From the NCBI GenBank assembly GCA_029249345.1, contig JAQWHM010000001.1, forward strand, positions 186,001-250,000: a DNA stretch of 64,000 bases, written 5' to 3'. This document shows, piece by piece, positions 8,768 to 17,871 of this stretch. The notes below the pieces were generated by a model that did no database searches, was not told where the DNA came from, and saw nothing but the letters and a program-made list of their open reading frames with translations. Source of the DNA: UBA10348 sp002469915 (GTDB lineage Bacteria > Bacteroidota > Rhodothermia > Rhodothermales > UBA10348). Made by a program: the position numbers and the translations under genes. Position 1 is the stretch's first letter; every line of letters begins with the position of its first letter.

Positions 8768-10219
8768 ATGCCATCTCGGTTGGTAGAACGTCTTTTCCCG
8801 ACAAGAGCGTCGACGCAGACGTGGATGATCTTAACATTCCTATTTTTTGTAGGAATAGCGGTCGCCACAGTCGGTCTGTATATCACGTTTGTGCTTCGAA
8901 ATGAAGTTCAAATCTCGTATCAGCAAACCATGTTCCAGCAGGTGTCCCGTGTGGCGTCTGTGCTGGAAGACGCGGACTCCAATGCGAATCGACTCGAAAA
9001 AATACTCACCATGTCCCAAATGGGCGATATCCAGATTGATGTCGCTGTTGGGGATTCTGTAGTCATAAACTCTTCGGGGATGGCTTCGGCCATAAATCAT
9101 CCGCTGTTTAATACTGCGGAAATGCAGTTTTCTTCCGGAACGGATGTAAATCATGTCGAGCGAGAGGTTTCGGGACAACACGTCTACTTTTCTGCCCTTC
9201 AGCGACCCGGCTCGGGGATGATTGTGCGTGTTAGACAGCCGAGTCCGTTGCTGTTCCGAATGATCAACAGACTGCAGTTCACGATGGTCGCTGCCATGAT
9301 TATGGCATTGCTCTTGGCCGTATTCGGGAGCTGGATTGCCGCACAACGTGTTACTGAACCCCTGCAGACGATCCGAAATAGTGCGAGGAGCATAAGTGAG
9401 GGCCGTCTAGACGAGGAAATCACAGTAGACTCAAGAGCGTCCGAATTTCAGGATTTGGCTAAAAGCCTGAATCTAATGTCGGATACCTTCAAGGAAAAGA
9501 TTGATGAGTTACAGCGAATGGCTCATTTGCAGAATGAGTTCATCGGCAACGTATCCCATGAAGTCAGGAATCCGATCTTCGCCGTCGGAGGCTACTTGGA
9601 AGCATTGGCTTCTAGCACGCTTTCAGATGATCAGCGCCGATTTTACGCTGAAAAGGGCCTTTCGAACCTTGAACGTCTGAATAACCTGTTCAATGATCTG
9701 ATCGAAATTGCTCGATTGGAATATCGCGAAGACCTAATAAAGCCTAAGATTTTCGAGCTGTCTGAACTATTGAATGATGTCTACGAGGTGCTCTGGAAGA
9801 AGGCTGAAGATAAAGGCATCGAACTGATCGTCGAAAACCCCTTCATTCTGGTCAGTGCAGATCGCGCCCGAATCCGTCAGGTGCTCATCAATCTCATCGA
9901 TAATGCGGTAGCCTATTCAGACGCAGGAACAGTTCGGTGTCGATTCAGAAGACATTTGGAAAAAGTGCGAGTTGAAGTTGTGGACACCGGAAAAGGTATC
10001 CCTGAAGAGCATTTGGAACGTATATTTGAGCGGTTTCACCGCGTTGACCCGGACCGATCTCGCAAAAGTGGGGGCACCGGCCTGGGCTTGAGCATAGTTA
10101 AGCAAATATTGGCTGCTCACGGAGAAGCAGTTCACGTTGAGAGTACCCTTGGGCGAGGTACTCGTTTTTGGTTTGAACTTCCCTTTGAAGAATCGCATAT
10201 TCCCGAAGCTGAAGCTTGA
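8768..10219 (+). CDS. Sensor histidine kinase, partner of the preceding regulator
   Basis: This 483-residue inner-membrane kinase has a first membrane segment (about residues 18-42), an extracytoplasmic sensor region of about 120 residues with no recognisable fold, a second membrane segment (168-193), a HAMP linker (about 194-250), a HisKA domain with the phosphorylated His264 in NVSHEVRNP, and an ATPase domain with the N box (RQVLINLIDNAVAYS), G1 box (VVDTGKGIPEEH), F box (IFERFHRV) and G2 box (GTGLGLSIVK). The motif is HEVRNP rather than HELRTP, as in PhoR-like kinases. It is cotranscribed with the regulator at 8036-8746. Confidence 0.92.
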   Translation: MPSRLVERLFPTRASTQTWMILTFLFFVGIAVATVGLYITFVLRNEVQISYQQTMFQQVSRVASVLEDADSNANRLEKILTMSQMGDIQIDVAVGDSVVINSSGMASAINHPLFNTAEMQFSSGTDVNHVEREVSGQHVYFSALQRPGSGMIVRVRQPSPLLFRMINRLQFTMVAAMIMALLLAVFGSWIAAQRVTEPLQTIRNSARSISEGRLDEEITVDSRASEFQDLAKSLNLMSDTFKEKIDELQRMAHLQNEFIGNVSHEVRNPIFAVGGYLEALASSTLSDDQRRFYAEKGLSNLERLNNLFNDLIEIARLEYREDLIKPKIFELSELLNDVYEVLWKKAEDKGIELIVENPFILVSADRARIRQVLINLIDNAVAYSDAGTVRCRFRRHLEKVRVEVVDTGKGIPEEHLERIFERFHRVDPDRSRKSGGTGLGLSIVKQILAAHGEAVHVESTLGRGTRFWFELPFEESHIPEAEA

Positions 10220-10390
10220 TTGCATCAAGGCTAGGCCTCGGTTTCGCCCTGATTAACAGTGTTATGTTTTTAGGGAAGCTTCACCCAGACCCAATACCAC
10301 CCTCCAAACATTTTTGTATTCTGAGACGTACAAGGAGGACCCGGTTTTCTCTGGGTTTACCCGTTCATCGATCTCAGAACCCGATTGGAT

Positions 10391-12526
10391 ATGGCGAGAG
10401 CATCAAAATCTGTTAAGAAAGCCACCGCAACCGCCGGAGATGGCGCCAGCGTAAATGTCGAAATGACAACATCTACCAGTGGTCGAAAGCTGTTTGAAAG
10501 TGACTTTGATGTAAAACCCGTAGGTGTTTCTGATTTCGATCCCAGTGATTTGTTGAGCATTTATCAAAAAATGCTGACCTCTCGCCGTCTGGACGAAAAA
10601 ATGCTCACGCTTCTGAAGCAGGGCAAAGGGTTTTTCCATATTGGATGCGCTGGTCACGAAGCGGCGCAGGCTGCCGTCGGATTTTTGAGTCGTCCTGGTG
10701 AAGACTGGTATAGTTTGTACTACCGGGATATGATGATGTACCTGATGTTGGGCGGTACCAAAGAAGAAATCTTATTACATCATCTAGCCAAAGCCGATGA
10801 TCCCAATTCTGGCGGTCGCCAGATGGCAGAGCATTTCGGAAATCGCTCGCGCAATATCCTCCCTATTTCCTCCTCTGTTGGCGCTCAGTTCTTACCCGCA
10901 GTAGGCGTTGCCCTTGCACTTCAACGAGAAAAAAAGGAAGCGTACGTGTACTGCTCATGTGGTGATGGTGCTACATCCCAAGGTGATTTTCACGAAGCGC
11001 TGAACTGGGCTGCTCGGGAATCTGCGCCCGTATTGTTCATTGTTCAGGACAATGGATATGCTATTTCTGTGCCTGTTCGAGACCAGACCGCTGGTGGATC
11101 TGCTTTCAAATTGGCAAAGGGGTATGAAGGGCTAGCCCGTATTCATGTTGATGGCACCAATTTCTTTGAAACGTATGCCGCAGCCCAGGCTGCCATCGAA
11201 CACATTAAGGCAGGCAAAGGACCCGTCTGTCTCGTTGCCGATCTTGTGCGTCTTCTCCCTCACTCCTCGTCTGATAATCACGCCAAATACCGCTCGCCGG
11301 AAGAATTGGAAGCAGACAAACGAGAAGATCCGATCCTGCAACTTGAAAAAGAACTGCTGAATGCGGGGCTATTGAAAGATGCCGACATTGTTCGGCTCCG
11401 AAAAGAAGTTCAGGTAGCGGTAGATGAAGCTACCGTTTGGGCTGATGCACAAGCGGATCCTGATCCCGAAACTGCTTTGTTGCATGTGTTGTCGGAAGAG
11501 GATTCGGGGCTAGAGTTTGAGTCTACCGAGCCTTCTGGAGAGCCTATCGTAGTCGTTGATGCCATTAATCATGCATTGCATGAGGAAATGGAGCGCAATG
11601 AGAAAGTGATCGTGTACGGAGAAGATGTAGCCGGCGGTAAAGGAGGGGTATTCACAGCCACTCGTGAGCTAACCGCCAAGTTCGGTAAAGAACGTTGCTT
11701 CAACTCTCCCCTTGCCGAAGCATCCATCATTGGAACAGCCGTTGGTTTTGCGTCGGCTGGATTCAAACCAGTCGTTGAAATTCAGTTTGGAGACTACATC
11801 TGGCCAGCTATGCAGGCGCTGCGTAACCAAGTCGCTTCCTACCGATATCGTTCAAATGGAGATTGGGCCTGCCCAATGGTGATTAGAGTACCGGTTGGAG
11901 GATATATCCACGGTGGACTCTGCCATTCGCAGAATATCGAATCTATTTTCGCACACATGCCCGGATTCCAAATCGCCATGCCTTCAACGGCGGCAGATGC
12001 GAAGGGACTGCTCAAAGCAGCCATTCGAATGGATGATCCGGTCATCTTTATGGAGCACAAGGCACTGTATCGCTCAGCCGCCGCTCGAAGCCCTGAACCC
12101 GATTCTGAATATCTCCTACCGTTTGGAAAGGCCCGCACCGTTAGAGAAGGAACCGATCTAACGATCGTCACCTATGGAATGATGGTGCACAAATCAGTGA
12201 ATGCAGCCCGCCAACTCGAAAAAGAAGGCCTCTCGGTTGAAATCATTGATCTTCGTACCCTCCTTCCCATCGATATGGATACCGTATTGGCTTCCGTTCG
12301 GAAGACAAGTCGGGCGTTAGTGGTGTACGAAGACCATGAGTTCTTAGGCTACGGAGCAGAGCTCGCGGCACAGATTGCCGATATCGCATTCTTTGAGCTC
12401 GATGCGCCGGTCAAACGACTGGCAGGGAAGTTCGCTCAGATTGCATTCGCCGACCCTCTCGAGAGAGCTCTTCTTCCTCAGGACGAAGACATCCTCGATG
12501 CAGTTAGAAATCTGGCGTCCCTCTAA
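10391..12526 (+). CDS. Fused alpha-beta E1 of a branched-chain 2-oxoacid dehydrogenase
   Basis: This thiamine-diphosphate enzyme decarboxylates 2-oxoacids and acylates the lipoyl group of E2. The alpha and beta subunits are joined in one 711-residue chain. The alpha part (about residues 40-350) carries the ThDP motif CGDGATSQGDFHEALNWAA...QDNGYAIS. The beta part (about 380-711) begins VVDAINHALHEEMERNEKVIVYGEDVAGG and contains the loop GGYIHGGLCHSQ and VYEDHEFLGYGAE. This fused form is common in Bacteroidota and is usually annotated as 2-oxoisovalerate dehydrogenase. Its E2 partner is probably the gene at 31909-33564. The ATG at 10391 is preferred to an in-frame TTG two codons upstream. Pyruvate or acetoin specificity cannot be excluded. 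Confidence 0.88.
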   Translation: MARASKSVKKATATAGDGASVNVEMTTSTSGRKLFESDFDVKPVGVSDFDPSDLLSIYQKMLTSRRLDEKMLTLLKQGKGFFHIGCAGHEAAQAAVGFLSRPGEDWYSLYYRDMMMYLMLGGTKEEILLHHLAKADDPNSGGRQMAEHFGNRSRNILPISSSVGAQFLPAVGVALALQREKKEAYVYCSCGDGATSQGDFHEALNWAARESAPVLFIVQDNGYAISVPVRDQTAGGSAFKLAKGYEGLARIHVDGTNFFETYAAAQAAIEHIKAGKGPVCLVADLVRLLPHSSSDNHAKYRSPEELEADKREDPILQLEKELLNAGLLKDADIVRLRKEVQVAVDEATVWADAQADPDPETALLHVLSEEDSGLEFESTEPSGEPIVVVDAINHALHEEMERNEKVIVYGEDVAGGKGGVFTATRELTAKFGKERCFNSPLAEASIIGTAVGFASAGFKPVVEIQFGDYIWPAMQALRNQVASYRYRSNGDWACPMVIRVPVGGYIHGGLCHSQNIESIFAHMPGFQIAMPSTAADAKGLLKAAIRMDDPVIFMEHKALYRSAAARSPEPDSEYLLPFGKARTVREGTDLTIVTYGMMVHKSVNAARQLEKEGLSVEIIDLRTLLPIDMDTVLASVRKTSRALVVYEDHEFLGYGAELAAQIADIAFFELDAPVKRLAGKFAQIAFADPLERALLPQDEDILDAVRNLASL

Positions 12527-12531
12527 CGACT

Positions 12532-13701
12532 TTAGAGTTCAGCAAGGGTCCGGTCTAGATCGGCAATCAAATCGCGAACATCTTCTATCCCAACTGATAG
12601 GCGAATGAGCGAGTCATGCAGGCCTGCAGCATGGCGTTCGTTTGCCGGAATAGAGGCGTGCGTCATAGTAGCAGGATGATTCATGAGACTTTCCACCCCG
12701 CCAAGACTTTCTGCGAGTGTAAAGACCTGCGTCGATGAAAGCACCTGAGTAGCTGCCTCCATACTATCGTCTTTGAGTAGGAAAGAAACCATTCCTCCAA
12801 ATCCATCCATCTGACGGCTGGCCAGTTCATAGCCTTCAAAGTCAGGCAAACCTGGATAGTATACTTTGCCCACCTTTTCGTGCGCAGACAGAAATTCGGC
12901 AATCGCTTGAGCATTTGAACAGTGGCGTTCCATGCGAACCTGAAGGGTTTTTGTCCCTCTCAAGGTTAGAAAGCAATCCATAGGGCCAGGTACGGCTCCT
13001 GCGGACTTGATTAAGAAGCGCAATTTTTCATTCCACTCATCGTCGTTGGTGCAAATAGCGCCACCAATCACATCGGAATGCCCACCCAGATATTTAGTCG
13101 TGGAATGCACCACCAAATCTGCGCCCTGCTCCAGAGGACGTTGGAGTATGGGTGAGGCAAACGTGTTATCCACGACGGCTACTACATCATACTCGTGAGC
13201 TAACTTTGAGAGCGCGGAAATATCTACCACGCGAACGAGCGGATTAGTAGGTGTTTCTATCCAGAGTAATTTCGTTTCAGGTTTAATCGCGTTGCGAACT
13301 ACATCCAGATCCGTCATATCCACGAAATCAGAAGAGATACCGAAGGGCCCAAACACTTGACGAATGAGACGATAGGTTCCACCGTACAAATCATTGGAAG
13401 CCACAATATGATCGCCTGGGCGTAAACATTTTACAATCGCGTCTGTCGCTGCAACACCTGATGAAAAACAGATACCATGCTGCGCGGACTCTAAAGCAGC
13501 GAGGTTGCCTTCAAGCGCCGTCCTTGTCGGATTGGTAACACGACCATACTCGTGTCCTTTATGATCACCAGGGGCAGCCTGGGCATACGTAGACGTCTGA
13601 TATACTGGAGTCATGACGGCTCCTGTAGACGGGTCAGGCTCTTGACCAGCATGAACCGATTTAGTGCCAAGACCCATGTGGTCGATCAACTCTTGCTTCA
13701 T
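12532..13701 (-). CDS. metB: Cystathionine gamma-synthase / gamma-lyase family PLP enzyme
   Basis: The 389-residue protein belongs to the Cys/Met-metabolism PLP family. It shows the N-terminal SVHAGQEPDPSTGAVMTPVYQTSTY region, the PLP lysine Lys203 in HSTTKYLGGHSD, WIETPTNPL, and the C-terminal ESLGGVESLMNHPATMTH. The last motif and the overall length fit cystathionine gamma-synthase (O-acylhomoserine plus cysteine to cystathionine) best, but cystathionine gamma-lyase and O-acetylhomoserine sulfhydrylases look alike, so the reaction is not certain. It converges on the E1 gene with 5 bp between stops. No other methionine gene or SAM riboswitch is seen nearby. Confidence 0.82.
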   Translation of the reverse strand: MKQELIDHMGLGTKSVHAGQEPDPSTGAVMTPVYQTSTYAQAAPGDHKGHEYGRVTNPTRTALEGNLAALESAQHGICFSSGVAATDAIVKCLRPGDHIVASNDLYGGTYRLIRQVFGPFGISSDFVDMTDLDVVRNAIKPETKLLWIETPTNPLVRVVDISALSKLAHEYDVVAVVDNTFASPILQRPLEQGADLVVHSTTKYLGGHSDVIGGAICTNDDEWNEKLRFLIKSAGAVPGPMDCFLTLRGTKTLQVRMERHCSNAQAIAEFLSAHEKVGKVYYPGLPDFEGYELASRQMDGFGGMVSFLLKDDSMEAATQVLSSTQVFTLAESLGGVESLMNHPATMTHASIPANERHAAGLHDSLIRLSVGIEDVRDLIADLDRTLAEL

Positions 13702-13758
13702 TCTATTCTAAATATGCGTTGGGTTCGAGGAGATTCCTGAAATCGAGGTATAAAGTCA

Positions 13759-13787
13759 GGGGGCGGGCTGCTACGCAACCCGCCCCC
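13759..13787 (-). terminator. GC-rich hairpin, terminator of the TPR lipoprotein gene
   Basis: Arms 13759-13771 and 13775-13787 pair over 13 bp with one G-U/A-C mismatch around a 3-base loop. It lies 65 bp after the lipoprotein stop and 58 bp before metB. The T-run on the minus strand is weak. Confidence 0.6.
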
Positions 13788-13851
13788 TTAAATTGGTCAG
13801 TAGCGACCCTCAATTGCAAGTAGAACGGGTTTAAAAACCAGTTCCAACTAC

Positions 13852-15063
13852 TTATTCGCCTGTGTCAGAATAACCGGCGCATTCTTCTACTGAGCGAGCT
13901 TTGTCAAGCTCGTCTGTCTGCACGTAAGACTGATACAATGCCATGCATACGCCCGTTGCATCTTCGCCTGCACTTTCGAACAGTGACTTAGCTGTTTCGA
14001 GAGGAGCGATAGCTGAATCAAAAATTTCCCGGCGCTCATCTACTAATGCATTGATGGTTGCTTCGCGCTCTGAAATCTGATCACGGCTTAGATCTCCACG
14101 CTCAGCGCTCAACGCTTCGTCAAGTGAGCGAACCTGATCGTTCACATCCACTGCCATGTTGATGTATGCCGCACCGAGGTTGTAATAAGCATTGCTGTAA
14201 TCCGGATCGAGTTCGATCGCTTTTTCCAACTGAGCAACAGCTGCAGGATAGTCTTCGATCTGGGTTAGCAGTGTTCCGTAATTGAACCGGAACAGTTTGT
14301 TGTCTGGTTCGCGTTCTACAGCCGTCTTGTAGCTTTCAAGCGCTTTGTCAATTTGTCCAGATGCTTGGTAGGCATTCAGCAACTCAGTCTGCACGTCGGC
14401 ATTTTCAGGAAATTGGCTAGCCGCATCTTCCAACAGAGCGATCCCATCATCTACGCGATCATAGGTCTGATACAAACCCGCAAGAAAGCGGTAAGTATCG
14501 GGCTCTGTGTCACCCGTTTCCAGAGCCATTTCAAACGGTGCGATGGCATCTTCAGGCTGATTGGCGTTCATGTAAGCGTATGCTTCATTGACGAACGCAC
14601 CTGAGGAATCCGGAAAAATATCTCCGGCAGTGTGGAAGTAGCGGGCTGCAACCACAAATTCACTGTCGTCATTACGACCACGGTTGAATGCCTGAATTCC
14701 TCGGGTGAATTCAGAGGCATACGCAAATCGCATGCTGTTCGTCACCGTTTCATCCAACAAAGGATCAATGTTTTTGGCTGCAGTGAATGCGTCAACCATC
14801 TGATGAATCAGATCGATGTGCTCAGCCTGATCCATGATAGCGAATGCTTTTTGTGAAAGAACACGCCCTTTCAGTTCAAGTGCTTCAGAATTTGCAGGGT
14901 CTTTCTCGAGAGCGGTCTCAAGATTTTGGAGAGCCCGATCATAATCTTGATTACGGAGATCAAGTTTCGCGCCTTCTACGTTAGGGTCGCTTGAACAGCC
15001 ATCCGCGCCGATAAATAGAAAAGCACCGATGAGAAGGCTAAGAAGAATGGGAAATCGCTTCAT
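13852..15063 (-). CDS. TPR-repeat lipoprotein
   Basis: This 403-residue protein starts with a lipoprotein signal (MKRFPILLSLLIGAFLFIGADGC; modified Cys23), so it is anchored in a membrane facing the periplasm. The rest is made of tetratricopeptide repeats, for example the units around YDRALQNLETALEKDPANSEA, DYPAAVAQLEKAIELDPDYSNAYYNLGAAYINM and IDKALESYKTAVEREPDNKL, which form a helical scaffold for protein contacts. Near the C-terminus a helical segment (about 310-350) breaks the repeat pattern. I start at 15063, three codons after the first ATG, because the signal peptide then begins with MK. Partner unknown. It stands alone with its own terminator. Confidence 0.8.
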   Translation of the reverse strand: MKRFPILLSLLIGAFLFIGADGCSSDPNVEGAKLDLRNQDYDRALQNLETALEKDPANSEALELKGRVLSQKAFAIMDQAEHIDLIHQMVDAFTAAKNIDPLLDETVTNSMRFAYASEFTRGIQAFNRGRNDDSEFVVAARYFHTAGDIFPDSSGAFVNEAYAYMNANQPEDAIAPFEMALETGDTEPDTYRFLAGLYQTYDRVDDGIALLEDAASQFPENADVQTELLNAYQASGQIDKALESYKTAVEREPDNKLFRFNYGTLLTQIEDYPAAVAQLEKAIELDPDYSNAYYNLGAAYINMAVDVNDQVRSLDEALSAERGDLSRDQISEREATINALVDERREIFDSAIAPLETAKSLFESAGEDATGVCMALYQSYVQTDELDKARSVEECAGYSDTGE

Positions 15064-15250
15064 GACTACCATGTTTGGTAACGTTCGTTCGTCGTGTGAA
15101 AAGTAAATCCGTGGAACCGTTTCTGGTGGGAAGGTTCACTTTAGGCCGTTAACTCGCTAGGAGTTCGGCTTCGGATACACCATAAAACCATTAAAAAATG
15201 CGGTAAAAACATCTTGAAACCGACGCCTAACCGATTTTTATGCGTCTTTC

Positions 15251-15266
15251 AATGTAATATTACATT
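15251..15266. promoter_or_regulatory. Perfect 16-bp palindrome, candidate operator
   Basis: AATGTAATATTACATT reads the same on both strands. It sits 68 bp before the start of the unknown protein/fahA pair and 188 bp before the divergent TPR lipoprotein gene, a natural place for a dimeric regulator. The regulator is not identified. Confidence 0.45.
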
Positions 15267-15334
15267 CGAGTTCATACAAGGTTTAACCGAGAGTTCTTAG
15301 TCTTGACCAATATCCACGGATAGAGTTTCCCTTC

Positions 15335-16324
15335 ATGCCCGATCGTACGCCGTCAATTCCCAAATACTCAAGTGTTAAAACACTCCTAAATGGTCTATTT
15401 GACTATGCTGGGCTGTTTCCACCTGCCTCGCTACCTCTTGAAGAGGCCATCCGAGAATATATGGACCATCGAAGCGATCCAGATGCTTGGATGATGGGTC
15501 CGTTTGTCGTCCCGGTTTCTCGGCTGGACGAAGTCGTTTCCCTGAGCGCCCTCTTCACGACTGAGTCCCCCGTTTCGTTCGATGTACTGCCACGCAGAGC
15601 ACCTTCGATAGCCGAATTCTACGAATCCCTAAGGGAAGACCTCTCTACATGTGCCCAATTCGAAACGCAAATGCAGGGTAAAGCATCAGTCGATGCCCTA
15701 GAATTCAGTTTCCCTTCAGACGCTCTTCTCGATGGAAAAACGGCCGTTAGCAGCATTCACCAAGTTCGATCAATCTTAGAGGGTGCTGAACGTGGATCAC
15801 TTGCGGTCTTTGCAGAGATATCTCGCTCAGAAAACTACCTGCAACAACTTCCATTGTATTTCCTTGGCTTAGCCTCCCAGTCCACAGAGAACCAACCTAT
15901 TTTCGGCAAGATTCGGTGTGGGGGCATGTCCAAATCAGACTTCCCCACTCCATTTGAATTGGCCTCCTTCATTCACACCGCTGTTCGGGTTAATCACCCA
16001 TTTAAAGCTACTGCTGGCCTACATCATCCCCTTCGTCACTTTAATGAGACCCAGGGAGTGACTATGCACGGCTTTTTAAATGTATTTTTTGCAACCACAT
16101 TGGCCGGTGTACACGACTTGAATCCGGCGCGCATTCAAACCATTCTTGAAGACGAACGCTCTGAGTCTTTCAGATTCACTCCTTCAGGCATATGTTGGAA
16201 TGAGTTAGAGGCCAGCACGACATCGTTTCTTAAAGCACGATCATCCCTTGGACTCTCCATCGGCAGTTGTAGTTTTACAGAGCCAAGAGAAGATCTCCAC
16301 CATCTCGGTTGGTTAACCCAGTAA
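15335..16324 (+). CDS. Conserved protein of unknown function, paired with fumarylacetoacetase
   Basis: I do not recognise a characterised family for this 329-residue soluble protein; it has no signal peptide or membrane segment. It does have motifs that look like conserved active-site blocks: FDYAGLFPPA (residues 22-31), WMMGPFVVP (52-60), GKIRCGG (191-197), KATAGLHHPLRH (224-235) and MHGFLNVFF (244-252). I recall similar motifs in unnamed bacterial proteins of about this length. Clustered His, Arg and Lys at the ends of predicted strands suggest an enzyme, perhaps a TIM barrel; that is inference. Its stop lies 22 bp before the fahA start, so the two are almost certainly cotranscribed, pointing to aromatic-compound breakdown. 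Confidence 0.75.
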   Translation: MPDRTPSIPKYSSVKTLLNGLFDYAGLFPPASLPLEEAIREYMDHRSDPDAWMMGPFVVPVSRLDEVVSLSALFTTESPVSFDVLPRRAPSIAEFYESLREDLSTCAQFETQMQGKASVDALEFSFPSDALLDGKTAVSSIHQVRSILEGAERGSLAVFAEISRSENYLQQLPLYFLGLASQSTENQPIFGKIRCGGMSKSDFPTPFELASFIHTAVRVNHPFKATAGLHHPLRHFNETQGVTMHGFLNVFFATTLAGVHDLNPARIQTILEDERSESFRFTPSGICWNELEASTTSFLKARSSLGLSIGSCSFTEPREDLHHLGWLTQ

Positions 16325-16346
16325 TCTGTCAGATAAATTAGTTCAC

Positions 16347-17582
16347 ATGATGCGATCCTTCATTCCCGTTCCAGAGAACAGTGATTTCCCTATCGAAAAC
16401 CTGCCCTATGGCGTATTTCTACCACCGGGAGCCTCCAAACCCCGTGCTGGAACGGCCATTGGAACGCAGGTTTTAGACCTTAAGGGACTCGAAGAATGTG
16501 GTTTACTGGGTACATCCGTTTTTGGTGGTACAACGCTAAACGCCTTTATGGCGGCCGGAAGACCCGTTTGGTCGACGGTGCGAAGTCGCCTTCAAGAGCT
16601 GCTTTCTGAAGAAAATGCTGAATTCAGGGATAATGGAAGTCTGCGTAGAAGTCTGCTATTCGATCAGCACACCGTACAAATGGTCCTTCCAGCTGATATT
16701 GGGGACTACACGGATTTCTACTCTTCCAAAGAGCACGCGACCAATGTTGGGTCACTCTTCCGAGACCCAGAAAATGCTCTTTTACCCAACTGGCTCCATC
16801 TTCCCGTAGGTTATCACGGTAGAGCCAGCTCCATTGTGGTCTCAGGCGCAGATGTTAAGCGCCCAAAGGGCCAGAGCAAACCAGTTGATGGAGTACCAGG
16901 ATTTGGTCCCAGCCGACTTCTAGATTTTGAACTCGAGGTCGGTTTTTTCACGGGACCAGCCACTGCAATGGGTGAGGCGGTCTCGATCGATAAAGCAGCT
17001 GATCACATTTTTGGATTCGTCCTAGTTAATGATTGGAGCGCACGTGATATCCAAGCGTGGGAATATGTACCCCTTGGACCATTCCTAGGGAAAAACTTTG
17101 CGACCTCAATCTCACCGTGGATTGTGACGCTTGATGCACTCGAACCCTTTCGTTGTGCGGGGCCTACTCAGGATCCTGTTCCCCTGCCCTACCTCCAAAC
17201 CGACGAAGAGTGGTCCTTTGATATTGCTCTTGAAGTCGGCATTAAACCTGAGAATGGAGAAGAGCATGTAGTATGTCGCTCTAACTTCAAGCATATGTAT
17301 TGGAATATCTGTCAGCAGTTAGCTCATCATACTGTTGGCGGGTGCAACATCAATGCAGGTGACCTAATGGCCTCTGGAACCATATCCGGACCTGAAAAGG
17401 GTAGTTTCGGCTCGATGCTAGAGATCACTTGGAGAGGAACTGATCCCGTTCAAATGCCGGATGGATCTGAGCGTAAGTTTATCGCTGATGGTGACTCCGT
17501 CATTATGCGTGGCCATGCAGAAAAAGATGGCCTTCGAATTGGATTTGGCGAAGTCTCAGGCAAAGTTTTGCCGGCTTCCTAA
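16347..17582 (+). CDS. fahA: Fumarylacetoacetase
   Basis: This hydrolase splits fumarylacetoacetate into fumarate and acetoacetate, the last step of tyrosine breakdown through homogentisate. The 411 residues match the family length. An N-terminal SH3-like domain (about 1-115) is followed by the catalytic FAH domain with DYTDFYSSKEHATNVG (metal ligand and catalytic His), LPVGYHGRASSIVVSG, the metal-binding LDFELEVGFF, LVNDWSARDIQAWEYVPLGPFLGKNF and the late GDLMASGTISGPEKGSFGSMLE. Two adjacent ATGs (16347 and 16350) could start it. It follows the unknown protein in one operon. No homogentisate dioxygenase or maleylacetoacetate isomerase lies in this window, so those steps must be encoded elsewhere. 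Confidence 0.95.
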   Translation: MMRSFIPVPENSDFPIENLPYGVFLPPGASKPRAGTAIGTQVLDLKGLEECGLLGTSVFGGTTLNAFMAAGRPVWSTVRSRLQELLSEENAEFRDNGSLRRSLLFDQHTVQMVLPADIGDYTDFYSSKEHATNVGSLFRDPENALLPNWLHLPVGYHGRASSIVVSGADVKRPKGQSKPVDGVPGFGPSRLLDFELEVGFFTGPATAMGEAVSIDKAADHIFGFVLVNDWSARDIQAWEYVPLGPFLGKNFATSISPWIVTLDALEPFRCAGPTQDPVPLPYLQTDEEWSFDIALEVGIKPENGEEHVVCRSNFKHMYWNICQQLAHHTVGGCNINAGDLMASGTISGPEKGSFGSMLEITWRGTDPVQMPDGSERKFIADGDSVIMRGHAEKDGLRIGFGEVSGKVLPAS

Positions 17583-17809
17583 CCCATAAGCTTCGCAAAC
17601 CCACGAATTGGGCCCTTTCTGACAAGATTACCGATCTAAACGCCGAGTTGTCAGGATGAAGAGAAGGAGCTGACGATTTGTCGGCGACAAGAATTCCGAC
17701 GTGCCTTAGCACCCCGACAACATGACATTGGTTTGCTGTCGAATGGTCCGCTTTGAGGCATTGGCACGGGGGTTGTAAACAATTTTGGTCAAACACACAC
17801 TGGGGCGAC

Positions 17810-17871
17810 AACACGCTTAATAGCGTGTTTTACTGTCCTCCTTGCCCAAAACCACACCTTGAGGTGACGTT
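17810..17871 (+). promoter_or_regulatory. Structured leader of hsp20: two hairpins, the second masking the ribosome-binding site
   Basis: The first hairpin pairs 17810-17817 with 17822-17829 (8 bp, TAAT loop) and is followed by TTTAC, so it may instead be the fahA terminator. The second pairs AAC (17850-17852) with GTT (17869-17871) and CACC (17855-17858) with GGTG (17863-17866), with a two-base internal mismatch and a TTGA loop. It buries the GAGG ribosome-binding site just before the ATG at 17872. A weak, mismatched helix over the ribosome-binding site of a small heat-shock gene is what an RNA thermometer looks like. Confidence 0.45.

Noticed and set aside
10332..10338. AAGGAGG, a strong ribosome-binding-site match before the E1 gene
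   Set aside because: No start codon in the E1 frame follows at a usable distance; the ATG at 10391 is 53 bases away. It is likely chance.
17503..17814. Minus-strand 103-codon frame at the end of fahA
   Set aside because: It overlaps the end of fahA and the intergenic region, has no domain, and no credible start context.
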